From: Ramlibacter sp. Leaf400
GTDB lineage: Bacteria; Pseudomonadota; Gammaproteobacteria; Burkholderiales; Burkholderiaceae_C
Assembly (NCBI RefSeq): GCF_001424545.1
Contig: NZ_LMQL01000003.1
Coordinates: 165,557 to 229,556, forward strand
DNA: 64,000 bases
Direction of reading: 5' to 3'
In this document: positions 39,209 through 47,968 of the stretch, one piece after another
Layout of the letters: the number at the start of each line of letters is the position of its first letter
How positions within the stretch are numbered: position 1 is the first letter of the stretch
Notes under the pieces: generated by a model
What the model was told of the DNA's origin: nothing
What the model saw: only the letters and a program-made list of their open reading frames with translations
Databases searched by the model: none
Made by a program: the position numbers and the translations under genes

Positions 39209-40328
39209 CGTCAGCTGGCTCCTGTGGGGCCTGCCCATCGCCTTCGTGCTGGGCTGGGTCGCCTCGCGCCTGGACCTGCGGCAGCTGCGCATCGAGAACC
39301 GGCAGGCGCCCAAGGCCTATTTCCGCGGCCTGAACTTCCTGCTCAACGAGCAGCAGGACCAGGCGATCGACGCGTTCATCGAGGCGGTGCGCAACGACCC
39401 CGACACCTCCGAGCTGCACTTCGCGCTGGGCAACCTGTTCCGCCGCCGTGGCGAGTACGAGCGCGCGGTGCGGGTGCACGAGCACCTGCTCTCGCGCGGC
39501 GACCTCAGCCGAGCCGAGCGCCACCGCGCCCAGCACGCCCTCGCCCTGGACTTCCTCAAGGCCGGCCTGCTCGATCGCGCCGAAGAGGCGCTGCGCAAGC
39601 TCGACGGCAGCGCCTACGAAGGCCAGGCGCTGCTGGCCCTGCTGTCCATCTACGAGCGCTCGCGCGACTGGCTGCAGGCGGCCGAGATCGCCCGCAGGCT
39701 GGAAGCCTCGGGCCAGGGCAGCTTCGCCGGCCGTCGCGCGCACTACCTGTGCGAGCAGGCCGCGCTCTCGGACGACGCGCCGGCGCAGGCCCTGCTGCGC
39801 GAGGCCATGGCCATCGCGCCCACCGCGGCGCGCCCGGTGATGGAACTGGCGGCCCTGCGCCGCAAGGCCGGCGACGCCGCCGGCGCCTTCACCATGCTGG
39901 CCGACCACGCCCAGGCCGAGCCCGCCTCGATCCCGCTGCTGGCGCGGCCGCTGGGCCAGTACGCCGGCGCCTCCGGCATGGAGGCCCGTGCGCTCGAGCT
40001 GCTGCGGCACAGCTACGGCCTGGCGCCGTCGCTCGACGTGCTGGAAGCCATCGTCGCGCTGGAGCCCGAGGCCAACGCGCGCGAGTGGTACGCCCGCCAC
40101 CTCGAGCGCGAACCCTCGCTGGTGGCCGCCGCGAAGTGGCTCTCCGGCGAGAAGCTGGAAAACGAGCAGTACCATCCCCGGGTGCAGCGCGCGCTGGACC
40201 ACGCGGTCAAGCCGCTCACGCGCTACCGCTGCGCCGCCTGCGGCTTCGAGGCCAAGCAGCATTTCTGGCAGTGCCCCGGCTGCCACGCCTGGGACAGCTA
40301 CCCGCCCAGGCGCGTGGAAGAACTCTGA
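39198..40328 (+). CDS. lapB: LPS assembly protein B
   Basis: A 376-residue membrane-anchored TPR protein. In E. coli it recruits FtsH to degrade LpxC. One N-terminal membrane helix (WLLWGLPIAFVLGWVASRL) is followed by about eight TPR motifs (40-310). A C-terminal rubredoxin-like zinc ribbon has CAAC (near 345) and CPGC (near 363). It overlaps lapA by 11 bases and precedes the heptose kinase gene by two bases, so envelope genes are grouped. Confidence 0.95.
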   Translation: MDFDVSWLLWGLPIAFVLGWVASRLDLRQLRIENRQAPKAYFRGLNFLLNEQQDQAIDAFIEAVRNDPDTSELHFALGNLFRRRGEYERAVRVHEHLLSRGDLSRAERHRAQHALALDFLKAGLLDRAEEALRKLDGSAYEGQALLALLSIYERSRDWLQAAEIARRLEASGQGSFAGRRAHYLCEQAALSDDAPAQALLREAMAIAPTAARPVMELAALRRKAGDAAGAFTMLADHAQAEPASIPLLARPLGQYAGASGMEARALELLRHSYGLAPSLDVLEAIVALEPEANAREWYARHLEREPSLVAAAKWLSGEKLENEQYHPRVQRALDHAVKPLTRYRCAACGFEAKQHFWQCPGCHAWDSYPPRRVEEL

Positions 40329-40330
40329 AG

Positions 40331-41260
40331 ATGAACCCAACCCCCCAACAGCTTGCCGACGCCCGCGTGCTCGTGGTCGGCGACGCCATGCTCGACCGCT
40401 ACTGGCACGGCGCGGTCGAGCGCATCTCGCCCGAGGCCCCGGTCCCGGTGGTCAAGGTCTCCCGCGAGGAGGAGCGCATTGGCGCCGCCGCCAACGTGGC
40501 CTACAACGTGGCCACGCTCGGCGCGCAGGCCAGCTTCCTCGGCGTGGTGGGTGACGACGAGCCCGGCCACAAGCTCGAGGCCATGCTGCGCGCCACCGGC
40601 ATCGCCGCGCACCTCAAGCGCGACCCGGGCCTGAAGACCACCGTCAAGCTGCGCGTGATCGGCCGCCAGCAGCAGCTGCTGCGCATGGACTTCGAGAACG
40701 AGCCCGACCACGAGGTGCTGGCGCTGCAGAGCTCCACCTTCATCGAGCTGCTGCCCCGGCAGGACGCGATCCTGTTCTCCGACTACGGCAAGGGCGGCCT
40801 GGCCCACATCCCGGCCATGATCGCCGCCGCCGCCGCGGTGAACAAGCCGGTGCTGATCGACCCCAAGGGCCACGACTACGGCCGCTACCGCGGCGCCACC
40901 GTGATCACGCCCAACCGCGCCGAGCTGCAGGACGTGGTGGGCCGCTGGACCTCCGAGGAGGACCTGCGCACGCGGGCCCAGAACCTGCGCGAGTCGCTCT
41001 CGCTGCAGGCCCTGCTGGTCACCCGCAGCGAAGAAGGCATGACGCTGTACGACGCCCAGGGCGAGCTGCACGTCAAGGCGCAGGCGCGCGAGGTGTTCGA
41101 CGTCACCGGCGCCGGCGACACCGTGATCGCCACGCTCGCGGCCATGGTGGGCGCGGGCCTGCCGCTGCGCGACGCCGTGCCCATCGCCAACCGCGCCGGC
41201 GGCATCGTCGTGGGCAAGTTCGGCACCGCCACCGTTTCGTATGAGGAGTTGTTTGCATGA
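40331..41260 (+). CDS. rfaE1: D-glycero-beta-D-manno-heptose-7-phosphate kinase
   Basis: PfkB/ribokinase-fold kinase that makes heptose 1,7-bisphosphate for the LPS inner core; 309 residues. [20 protein letters not shown] at the start and the catalytic [16 protein letters not shown] near residue 257 are clear. It corresponds only to the N-terminal half of E. coli HldE; the adenylyltransferase domain (rfaE2) is not in this window. It lies between lapB and rfaD, with repeat R3 after it. Confidence 0.94.
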   Translation: MNPTPQQLADARVLVVGDAMLDRYWHGAVERISPEAPVPVVKVSREEERIGAAANVAYNVATLGAQASFLGVVGDDEPGHKLEAMLRATGIAAHLKRDPGLKTTVKLRVIGRQQQLLRMDFENEPDHEVLALQSSTFIELLPRQDAILFSDYGKGGLAHIPAMIAAAAAVNKPVLIDPKGHDYGRYRGATVITPNRAELQDVVGRWTSEEDLRTRAQNLRESLSLQALLVTRSEEGMTLYDAQGELHVKAQAREVFDVTGAGDTVIATLAAMVGAGLPLRDAVPIANRAGGIVVGKFGTATVSYEELFA

Positions 41261-41283
41261 GCGCAGCGCAGAACCGCTTCAAG

Positions 41284-41340
41284 CAAGCTCGCGCCCCCTT
41301 GGGGGGCAGCGCAGTACACGCAGTGACAAGCGTGGGGGCC
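41284..41340. repeat. Intergenic repeat R3 between rfaE1 and rfaD
   Basis: GCGCCCCCTTGGGGGGCAGC, then a GCAGTACACGCAGTGACAAG segment and CGTGGGGGCC. It shares the first part and the CGTGGGGGC end with the copy inside ntrBC. The sequence is open in the rfaD frame, which can mislead start prediction for rfaD. Confidence 0.75.
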
Positions 41341-41342
41341 CT

Positions 41343-42338
41343 ATGACGCGCGTAGTGGTCACCGGAGCCGCGGGTTTCATCGGCTCGAACATCGTCAAGG
41401 GCCTCAACGACCGCGGCATCGACAACATCATCGCGGTCGACGACATGACGCAGGGCGACAAGTTCCGCAACCTGGCCGACCTGCGCATCGAGGACTACCT
41501 CGATGCCGACGAGTTCTACGGCGCGTTCGCCGAGGGTGCGTTCGGCAAGGTGGAGGCCGTGTTCCACGAGGGCGCCTGCAGCGACACGATGGAGCAGGAC
41601 GGCAAGTACATGATGGACAACAACTACGGCGTGTCCTGCTCGCTGTTCGAGTCCTGCCGAGAGCGCGGCTCGCGCCTGCTGTACGCGTCGTCGGCTGCGG
41701 TCTACGGCGGCTCGGCCACCTTCCGCGAGACGCCGAAGTTCGAGCTGCCGCTCAACGTCTACGGCTACTCCAAGCTGCTGTTCGACCAGCGCATGCGGCG
41801 CGAGTGCGGCAAGGACTTCCGCCGCACCAAGCGCCAGGTGGTGGGCTTCCGCTACTTCAACGTGTACGGCCCGCGCGAGCAGCACAAGGGCCGCATGGCC
41901 AGCGTCGCCTTCCACCAGTTCAACCAGTTCCGCGAGCAGGGCAAGGTCAAGCTGTTCGGCGAGTACGGCGGCTACGGTGCCGGCGAGCAGCGGCGCGACT
42001 TCGTGTTCGTCGACGACGTGGTGGCGGTCAACCTCTGGTTCTTCGACCACCCGGAAAAATCCGGCATCTTCAACCTGGGCACCGGGCGCGCGCAGCCCTT
42101 CAATGACGTGGCCACCACCGTCATCTCCTCGCTCACCGGCAAGCCGCACGACGCCAGCAGTGCGACGCAGGACGGCCTGCTGGAGTACATCCCCTTCCCC
42201 GACGCGCTGCGCGGCAAGTACCAGAGCTACACGCAGGCCGACCTCTCGGCGCTGCGCGACACGGGCTGCGACCATGCCTTCGCCGACGTGCAGACCGGCG
42301 TGGCGCGTTACATGGCTGTGCTGGGCGCGCAGGGCTGA
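41343..42338 (+). CDS. rfaD: ADP-L-glycero-D-manno-heptose 6-epimerase
   Basis: Short-chain dehydrogenase/epimerase that gives ADP-L-glycero-D-manno-heptose; 331 residues. [17 protein letters not shown] is the NADP-binding GxxGxxG. The catalytic pair is Tyr/Lys in YGYSK, and [21 protein letters not shown] and [11 protein letters not shown] are HldD signatures. ATG at 41343 directly follows repeat R3; an upstream in-frame ATG at 41257 would read through the repeat and is rejected. Product of the same pathway as rfaE1. Confidence 0.96.
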   Translation: MTRVVVTGAAGFIGSNIVKGLNDRGIDNIIAVDDMTQGDKFRNLADLRIEDYLDADEFYGAFAEGAFGKVEAVFHEGACSDTMEQDGKYMMDNNYGVSCSLFESCRERGSRLLYASSAAVYGGSATFRETPKFELPLNVYGYSKLLFDQRMRRECGKDFRRTKRQVVGFRYFNVYGPREQHKGRMASVAFHQFNQFREQGKVKLFGEYGGYGAGEQRRDFVFVDDVVAVNLWFFDHPEKSGIFNLGTGRAQPFNDVATTVISSLTGKPHDASSATQDGLLEYIPFPDALRGKYQSYTQADLSALRDTGCDHAFADVQTGVARYMAVLGAQG

Positions 42339-42412
42339 GCCGGACCATGGGTCAACGGGCACGTCGCATGCCCCGTTGAGGGACTTCCCACCAACCTGCA
42401 AAGGAGATGCGC

Positions 42413-42916
42413 ATGTTCAAGAAGATCCTGGCCATCCTGGCCATGCTGTTCTACGCGGCCGTGGCCATGGCCGCCGTCGACGTGAACAAGGCCACCGAGG
42501 CCGAGCTCGACAGCGTCAAGGGCATCGGCCCCGGCACCAGCAAGCTCATCCTGGACGAGCGCAAGAAGGGCGAGTTCAAGAGCTGGGACGACTTCATCAC
42601 CCGGGTCAAGGGCGTGGGCGACGCCCGTGCCTCCAACCTGTCCGAAGCCGGCCTGACGGTCGGCGGCAAGGCCTACAAGCCCGCCGCCGCCGCCGCGAAG
42701 AAGGACGACAAGGCCGCCGCCAAGACCGAAGCCAAGGCGGAGAAGAAGGAAGCGAAGGCCGACGCCAAGGCCGAGAAGAAGGAAGCCAAGGCCGATGCCA
42801 AGGCGAAGGAAGCCCGCGCCGAAGCCAAGGCCGAGAAGAAGGAAGCCGCCGCGGAGAAGAAGGACGACCGCACGGCCGCCGCGTCCCGGCCCGCCGCCAG
42901 CGCCGCCAAGAAGTAA
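42413..42916 (+). CDS. ComEA-like helix-hairpin-helix protein with lysine-rich tail
   Basis: A 167-residue protein. Signal peptide MFKKILAILAMLFYAAVAMA, then a ComEA helix-hairpin-helix domain (VDVNKATEAELDSVKGIGPG and FITRVKGVGDARASNL, about 22-85) that binds DNA non-specifically. About 75 residues of repeats like AEKKEAKADAKAEKKE follow, giving a strongly charged, disordered or helical tail. AAGGAG six bases before ATG 42413 sets the start; the ATG at 42407 is too close. Probably periplasmic. A role in DNA uptake or in DNA binding generally is inferred. A terminator follows. Confidence 0.88.
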   Translation: MFKKILAILAMLFYAAVAMAAVDVNKATEAELDSVKGIGPGTSKLILDERKKGEFKSWDDFITRVKGVGDARASNLSEAGLTVGGKAYKPAAAAAKKDDKAAAKTEAKAEKKEAKADAKAEKKEAKADAKAKEARAEAKAEKKEAAAEKKDDRTAAASRPAASAAKK

Positions 42917-42935
42917 GCCGGCACCGGCCCAGCGA

Positions 42936-42968
42936 AAAGACCCGCCTCGGCGGGTCTTTCTCTTTTTT
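42936..42968 (+). terminator. Rho-independent terminator after the ComEA-like gene
   Basis: AAAGACCCGCC-TCGG-CGGGTCTTT then CTCTTTTTTT on the plus strand. It closes the long gyrA-to-comEA-like block. Confidence 0.92.
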
Positions 42969-42982
42969 TGGGGCTTCGAGCC

Positions 42983-43522
42983 TCAGGGCATCGCGACCAT
43001 GTCGGTCACGCCCGGGTCCACGCCGGCCTGCATCAGCAGCGTGGTCACCTGCCCGCGGTGGTGCGTCTGGTGGTTGAAGAAATGCGTCATCGCCCTCCAC
43101 GCCGCGTGCTCGCGCGGCACGCCCTTGGTGTTGGTGTACCGCATGGTGGACGAAGGGAAGTCCGGCGCCATGTCGCGCGTCCAGTCCTCGATGGCTTCGT
43201 CGAGGCGGCGGCGGGCGGCGCGCAGCTGGGGCCAGTCCTCGCACAGCACCGTGCCGTAGGACGCGCCCGCCGGCAGCTGCAGCACATCGTCGGACAGGCT
43301 GGGAAAGGCCACGCCCTGCGCGGCGAAGCGCCGCAGCCAGGCGCGATCGGCCCACAGCAGGTGGTTCAGCGTGCCGTGGATCGAACCGAAGAACGCCCCG
43401 CGGTCGCGGCGCCGGTCCTCGTCGGCCAGCTGCTCGCAGGCGTCGTACAGGCGCTCGTTGAACCAGCGGTTGTAGCGCGCCAGCCAGCGGTAGTTGTCCA
43501 TCATCACGTCGGCTTGTTCCAT
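42983..43522 (-). CDS. DinB-like metal-binding four-helix protein
   Basis: A 179-residue DinB/YfiT-fold protein. The three-histidine metal site is visible as HGTLNHLLWAD (near residue 50) and HFFNHQTHHRGQVTTLL (near 148). NYRWLARYNRWFNERLYDAC at the start is the usual first helix. Members include thiol S-transferases and proteins of unknown role; DNA-damage induction cannot be assumed. It converges with the ComEA-like gene and follows the racemase-family gene by four bases. Confidence 0.88.
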   Translation of the reverse strand: MEQADVMMDNYRWLARYNRWFNERLYDACEQLADEDRRRDRGAFFGSIHGTLNHLLWADRAWLRRFAAQGVAFPSLSDDVLQLPAGASYGTVLCEDWPQLRAARRRLDEAIEDWTRDMAPDFPSSTMRYTNTKGVPREHAAWRAMTHFFNHQTHHRGQVTTLLMQAGVDPGVTDMVAMP

Positions 43523-43526
43523 GCGC

Positions 43527-44282
43527 TCATTGTCGTGGCGGCGGCGCGCGCAGCTCGAGGACCTCGGTCAGTGAGAGCACGCGCAGGCCGGTGGCCGACT
43601 CGATGTCGGCGCGGTACGGCGGCATGTTGGTGCACTCCAGCACCAGCGTGCGCAGGCCGGGCGCGCGCTTGCGCAGTGCGCGCGCCGCGTTGACGACGTC
43701 CTCACCCGCGGCGGCCAGGTCCATGCCGGGCCGGTTGTTCAGGATCGCCGACGAGAACGGCCCGTCGGGCGGCATGCCCTGCACCAGCACGTCGTCGAGC
43801 CGCTCGGGCGGCACGCCCGCGGCGGCCAGGTGCTCGGGCCCGAGGCGGTCGCTGGCGATGGTGAGCACCCCCACCTCCCGCTCTTCGCGCAGCAGGTCCG
43901 GCAGCAGCAGCAGGCTGGACGTGACGAGCGAAACGCTCACCGCCGCCTGCAGCTCACGCTGCAGCAGCACCAGGAAGCCGCAGCTGGTGGTGATGGCCGC
44001 GGCGCCCCGCTCCTGCAGCGAACGCGCCCCGTCGGCGAACGCCTGCGCCAGCCCCTCGCCCCGCAGCCCCTGGGCGGACTGCACCACGCGCGCCGGCCAT
44101 GCGCCCGGCACCACGTGCGTGAGCACCGGCCGCGGCCAGCTGTCCGGGCGGCCCAGGTCGCCGGGAGGCCGGGGGAAGGCGGTATCCAGCAGCAGCAGGC
44201 CCAGGGGCGGCACCGGGCCGGCCGGGGGAAACACCGGAGGCGCTGGCCCGAGACTTGCACGTATGCTGCCGTTCTTGTCCAT
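43527..44282 (-). CDS. Asp/Glu racemase superfamily protein
   Basis: A 251-residue protein of the aspartate/glutamate racemase fold, which also includes maleate isomerase, hydantoin racemase and arylmalonate decarboxylase. Two catalytic-type cysteines are present: ITTSCGFLVLLQ near residue 100 and VLECTNMPPY near 217. The annotated ATG leaves only 23 bases to the divergent dctP. A GTG at 44213 (PPLGLLLLDTAF) is a plausible alternative start that would leave room for promoters. The neighbouring TRAP transporter may import its substrate. Confidence 0.8.
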   Translation of the reverse strand: MDKNGSIRASLGPAPPVFPPAGPVPPLGLLLLDTAFPRPPGDLGRPDSWPRPVLTHVVPGAWPARVVQSAQGLRGEGLAQAFADGARSLQERGAAAITTSCGFLVLLQRELQAAVSVSLVTSSLLLLPDLLREEREVGVLTIASDRLGPEHLAAAGVPPERLDDVLVQGMPPDGPFSSAILNNRPGMDLAAAGEDVVNAARALRKRAPGLRTLVLECTNMPPYRADIESATGLRVLSLTEVLELRAPPPRQ

Positions 44283-44305
44283 CCGCGCATTGTTCCGGAG
44301 CCCCC

Positions 44306-45268
44306 ATGAAACTCAAGCTCGCCCTCCTCGCGCTCGCGACCACCGCAACGTCGGCCTTCGCTCAGACCAAGTGGGACCTCCCGGCGGCCTACCCCGCCAC
44401 CAACTTCCACACCGAGAACCTGCAGCAGTTCGCCAGTGACGTGGACAAGGCCACCGGCGGCAAGCTCAAGATCCAGGTGCATGCCAACGCTTCGCTGTTC
44501 AAGGCGCCGGAGATCAAGCGCGCCGTGCAGGGCGGCCAGGCGCAGATCGGCGAGATCCTGCTGGTCAACTACGAGAACGAGAATCCGCTGTTCGGCCTGG
44601 ATGGCGTGCCCTTCCTGGCCACCGGCTACGCCGACTCGATGAAGCTGTACCGCGCGCAGCGCCCCGCCCTGGAGAAACTGCTGGCCGGCCAGAACATGCG
44701 CCTGCTGTTCACGGTGGCCTGGCCCCCGCAGGGCATCTACGCCAACAAGCAGCTCAACTCGGTGGCCGACATGAAGGGCCTGAAGTGGCGCGCGTACAGC
44801 CCGGCCACCGCCAAGATCGCCGAACTCGTGGGCGCGCAGCCGGTGCAGATCCAGGCCGCCGAACTGGGCCAGGCCATGGCCACCGGCGTGATCGACTCGT
44901 ACATGTCGTCCGGCTCCACCGGCTACGACTCCAAGACCTACGAGCACATCAAGAACTGGCACAACACCCAGGCCTGGCTGCCCAAGAACGCGGTGATCGT
45001 CAACAACGCCGCCTTCAACGCGCTGGACAAGGCCACGCAGGACGCCGTGGTCAAGGCCGCCGCCGATGCCGAGACGCGCGGCTGGAAGCTCAGCGAAGAG
45101 AAGAACACCTGGTACATCGACCAGCTCAAGGCCAAAGGCATGAACATCGTGCAGCCCACGCCCCAGCTGATGGGCGACCTCAAGAAGGTCGGCGACGTGA
45201 TGCTCAACGACTGGCTCGGCAAGGCCGGTGCCGACGGCAAGGCCGTCGTCGACAACTTCCGCAAGTAA
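44306..45268 (+). CDS. dctP: TRAP transporter substrate-binding protein, DctP family
   Basis: Periplasmic solute receptor of 320 residues. Signal peptide MKLKLALLALATTATSAFA. The DctP fold is shown by VQGGQAQIGEILLVNYENENPLFGLD and by MKGLKWRAYSPATAKIAELVG, where the arginine normally binds the ligand carboxylate. The ligand is therefore probably an organic acid, not further defined. GGAG lies seven bases before ATG 44306. First gene of a complete dctPQM set. Confidence 0.94.
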   Translation: MKLKLALLALATTATSAFAQTKWDLPAAYPATNFHTENLQQFASDVDKATGGKLKIQVHANASLFKAPEIKRAVQGGQAQIGEILLVNYENENPLFGLDGVPFLATGYADSMKLYRAQRPALEKLLAGQNMRLLFTVAWPPQGIYANKQLNSVADMKGLKWRAYSPATAKIAELVGAQPVQIQAAELGQAMATGVIDSYMSSGSTGYDSKTYEHIKNWHNTQAWLPKNAVIVNNAAFNALDKATQDAVVKAAADAETRGWKLSEEKNTWYIDQLKAKGMNIVQPTPQLMGDLKKVGDVMLNDWLGKAGADGKAVVDNFRK

Positions 45269-45280
45269 GGCCTGCGGGCG

Positions 45281-45814
45281 ATGCGGCGCGCGCTCGACCT
45301 GCTGTTCGACGGAGCAGGCCGTCTCGCCGCGCTGATGATCCTGGCCATCTTCCTGCTCATGCTCTACGCGTCGGCCGGCCGCATGGCCGGCCTGCGCGTG
45401 GGAGGCATCAACGACATCGTGTCGTGGTGCACCGCGGCCGCCTCGTTCTTCGCCATGGCGCATGCCTTCAAGCACGGCGATTTCGTCCGCGTGACGCTGG
45501 TGCTGGACCACCTGGGGCCGCGCGCGAGGCGCGCGCTGGAGATCGCGTCTCTCTTCATCGCGGCGGCCGCCGTCACCTACCTGGCGTGGTGGGCCGTGCG
45601 ATTCACCTACGAGAGCTGGCAGTTCAAGGACATGGCCGGCGGCCTGGTCGTGATCCCGATCTGGATCCCGCAGCTGAGCTTCGTGCTGGGCTCGCTGCTG
45701 TTCGTGCTGGCGGTGCTGGACGAGCTGGTGATCGTGCTGCGCGGCGGCAAGCCCACCTACGTCCGGATGGTCGAGGAGCGCCACGCGCGCGGCGACTACT
45801 CGGAAGACCTGTAG
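45281..45814 (+). CDS. dctQ: TRAP transporter small permease, DctQ family
   Basis: A 177-residue membrane protein with four hydrophobic segments (about 15-35, 48-66, 88-108, 128-150). DIVSWCTAAASFFAMAHAFKHGDFVRVTLV is the DctQ signature around the second and third segments. It works with DctM to form the sodium-coupled transporter. It starts 13 bases after the dctP stop. Confidence 0.92.
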   Translation: MRRALDLLFDGAGRLAALMILAIFLLMLYASAGRMAGLRVGGINDIVSWCTAAASFFAMAHAFKHGDFVRVTLVLDHLGPRARRALEIASLFIAAAAVTYLAWWAVRFTYESWQFKDMAGGLVVIPIWIPQLSFVLGSLLFVLAVLDELVIVLRGGKPTYVRMVEERHARGDYSEDL

Positions 45815-45869
45815 CGGCCGCTGCCCCGCACCCGCGGGCCCCCACAACAAGAACCGGACGGAGAACACC

Positions 45870-47180
45870 TTGAGCCTGATCGCGGTCGGAGGACTGTTGC
45901 TCCTCGTGATGCTGCTGCTGCTGTCCGGTGGCGTGTGGATCGCCATGACGCTGGCCATCTGCGGCTGGATCGGGCAGGCCTTCTTCACCACCACCCTGCC
46001 CGGCAAGAACCTGTTCTCCGCCTTCTGGGAGAGCAATGCCAGCTGGGAACTGGCCGCGCTGCCGCTCTTCATCTGGATGGGCGAGATCCTGTTTCGCACC
46101 CGGCTGTCGGAGCAGATGTTCACCGGCCTGTCGCCCTGGCTGAACCGCGTGCCCGGCCGCCTGATGCACACGACCATCCTGGGCTGCGGCATCTTCGGCT
46201 CGGTCTCGGGCTCGTCGGCCGCGACCTGCGCCACCATCTCCAAGGTGGCCCTGCCCGAGCTGGTGCGGCGCGGCTACGACGAGAAGCTGGCCCTGGGCTC
46301 CCTGGCCACCGCGGGCACGCTGGGCATCCTGATCCCGCCGTCCATCACGATGGTGGTCTACGCGGTGGCGGCGGATGCCTCCATCATCCGCATCTTCCTG
46401 GCGGGCTTCCTGCCGGGCTTCCTGCTGATGGCGCTGTTCTCCGGCTACATCATGTGGTGGAGCCTGCGCCACCCCGAGAAGGTGCCGGCGGGCGAGTCGG
46501 GCCTTTCGCTCAAGGAGAAGCTGCGCCGCTCGGGCAGCCTCATCCCCTGCGCGCTGCTGATCGTCTTCATCGTCTGGGTGCTGGTGGCGGGCTGGGCCAC
46601 CGCCACCGAATGCGCCGCCTACGGCGTGCTGGGTTCCCTCGCCATCGCGTGGAGCAGCGGTTCGCTCACGTGGCGCAACTTCTGGGACGGCCTCATGGGC
46701 ACCACGCGCACCAGCTGCATGATCATGTTCATCCTGGCCGGCGCCGCCTTCCTGACCAAGACCATGGCGTTCACCGGCATCCCGCGCGAGCTGGCCGAAT
46801 GGGTGGCGGCGATGCAGCTCTCGCCCTTCACGCTGATCGCCGTGCTGTCGCTGGTCTACCTGGTGCTCGGCACCGCGCTGGACGGCATCAGCATGATCGT
46901 GCTCACGTCGGCGGTGGTGCTGCCGATGATCCAGAAGGCCGGCTTCGACCTGATCTGGTTCGGCATCTTCATCGTGCTGCTGGTGGAGATCGCCGAGGTC
47001 ACGCCGCCGGTGGGCTTCAACCTCTTCGTGCTGCAGAACATGACGGGCAAGGACAGCAACACCATCGCCCGCGCCGCCCTGCCCTTCTTCGGCTGCCTGC
47101 TGGTGTGCATCGCCCTCATCACGGTCTTCCCCTCGATCGTGACCTGGCTGCCCGATGCGCTGATGGGCAAGCCCCGGTAG
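45870..47180 (+). CDS. dctM: TRAP transporter large permease, DctM family
   Basis: A 436-residue membrane protein with about 12 hydrophobic segments. It has the DctM motifs FGSVSGSSAATCATISKVALPEL near residue 110 and GTLGILIPPSITMVVYAV near 150. The start is a TTG at 45870, supported by GGAG eight bases upstream and by alignment with family N-termini; no ATG is close. It closes the dctPQM operon. Confidence 0.93.
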   Translation: MSLIAVGGLLLLVMLLLLSGGVWIAMTLAICGWIGQAFFTTTLPGKNLFSAFWESNASWELAALPLFIWMGEILFRTRLSEQMFTGLSPWLNRVPGRLMHTTILGCGIFGSVSGSSAATCATISKVALPELVRRGYDEKLALGSLATAGTLGILIPPSITMVVYAVAADASIIRIFLAGFLPGFLLMALFSGYIMWWSLRHPEKVPAGESGLSLKEKLRRSGSLIPCALLIVFIVWVLVAGWATATECAAYGVLGSLAIAWSSGSLTWRNFWDGLMGTTRTSCMIMFILAGAAFLTKTMAFTGIPRELAEWVAAMQLSPFTLIAVLSLVYLVLGTALDGISMIVLTSAVVLPMIQKAGFDLIWFGIFIVLLVEIAEVTPPVGFNLFVLQNMTGKDSNTIARAALPFFGCLLVCIALITVFPSIVTWLPDALMGKPR

Positions 47181-47297
47181 CGCTGGCCCGCCGCCGAGGT
47201 TGTATTCGGCGTCCGGGGGAGTAGCTTTGCGGATGGACCGTCCGGCCCACGAGGCCCGGCGCGTTCATGGCGCAACAACAAGCTCAAGGAGAACCCC

Positions 47298-47771
47298 ATG
47301 AGACGCCTCTCCTGCCTGGCCGCGCTGGCGGCCCTGCTGGCACTTTCCGACGCCGCGGCTTCGAACGGCGACCACCTGGCCCGCTTCGACGGCGGCATCG
47401 GTTCGCAACCGCTGGCTGCCGGCGGCGCGCCGAACAACGTGTTCGACACCAACCCGGGCGGCCGGCCCTGGGTGATCGAGCGCCTCGTCGCCGACGTGCG
47501 TGACGACGGCCGCGTCCGCGTCGTCGGCCGCGGCCTGCTGCTCGGCGGCGGCAACGGCATCGGCACCGCGGGCGCGCAGAGCGTGCGCGCCCGGCTGTAC
47601 TGCGAAGGCGTGCCACACGACTCCGACCAGGCGGTCGCGCTGGACGCGGCGGGCGACTTCCGCATCGACAGCTTCCTCACGCCGCGGCCACCGAACCCCT
47701 GCAACAGCCCGGTGCTGCTGATCATCAACCTGAACGGCGCGTGGTTCGCGGCGGGGATCCCGAAGCACTGA
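47298..47771 (+). CDS. Secreted hypothetical protein
   Basis: A 157-residue protein with signal peptide about 1-22 (MRRLSCLAALAALLALSDAA). The mature part has a predicted beta-rich pattern (VADVRDDGRVRVVGRGLLL, VRARLYCEGVPHD) and two cysteines that could pair. No family is recognised. AAGGAG lies six bases before ATG 47298. It is likely monocistronic, between dctM and a large repeat. Probably periplasmic. Confidence 0.75.
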   Translation: MRRLSCLAALAALLALSDAAASNGDHLARFDGGIGSQPLAAGGAPNNVFDTNPGGRPWVIERLVADVRDDGRVRVVGRGLLLGGGNGIGTAGAQSVRARLYCEGVPHDSDQAVALDAAGDFRIDSFLTPRPPNPCNSPVLLIINLNGAWFAAGIPKH

Positions 47772-47775
47772 AGCC

Positions 47776-47966
47776 GCCCCCGCGAAGGCGGGAATCCTGG
47801 GGCAGAACAGAACACAGAGGCACAGAGGCACAGAGGCACAGAGGCACAGAGGCACAGAGGCACAGAGGCACAGAGGAATTCGGAGTTTTCTGAACGAATG
47901 CCTCGTTTCCCCTCTGTGCCTCTGTGCCTCTGTGTTCTGTCACGGACTCCCCGACGTCGCGGGGAT
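47776..47966. repeat. R1 element split by an R2 element
   Basis: CCCGCGAAGGCGGGAATCC (left half of R1, near 47780) and CCCCGACGTCGCGGGGATGA (right half, near 47946) flank an R2 element. This looks like R2 sitting inside R1. No coding sequence is involved. Confidence 0.6.
47803..47940. repeat. Hairpin repeat R2, copy 2, expanded to eight units
   Basis: Eight tandem ACAGAGGC-type units (47814-47877, the last imperfect) form the left arm. The right arm ends GCCTCTGTGCCTCTGTGTTC. Left and right arms are inverted. The low-complexity frames through it (CLCASVPL-type) are not genes. Confidence 0.85.
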
Positions 47967-47968
47967 GA

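Noticed and set aside
41257..41342. An earlier in-frame start for rfaD
   Set aside because: The extension is a translation of dispersed repeat R3. The ATG at 41343 begins directly at the conserved Rossmann N-terminus.
47265..47863. Frames encoding CLCASVPLCLCASV-type sequence at the R2 repeat
   Set aside because: They are translations of the 8-base tandem repeat, with no start signal or conserved domain.
47814..47877. Short regular repeats that might suggest a CRISPR array
   Set aside because: The units are 8 bases with no spacers, and there are no cas genes nearby.
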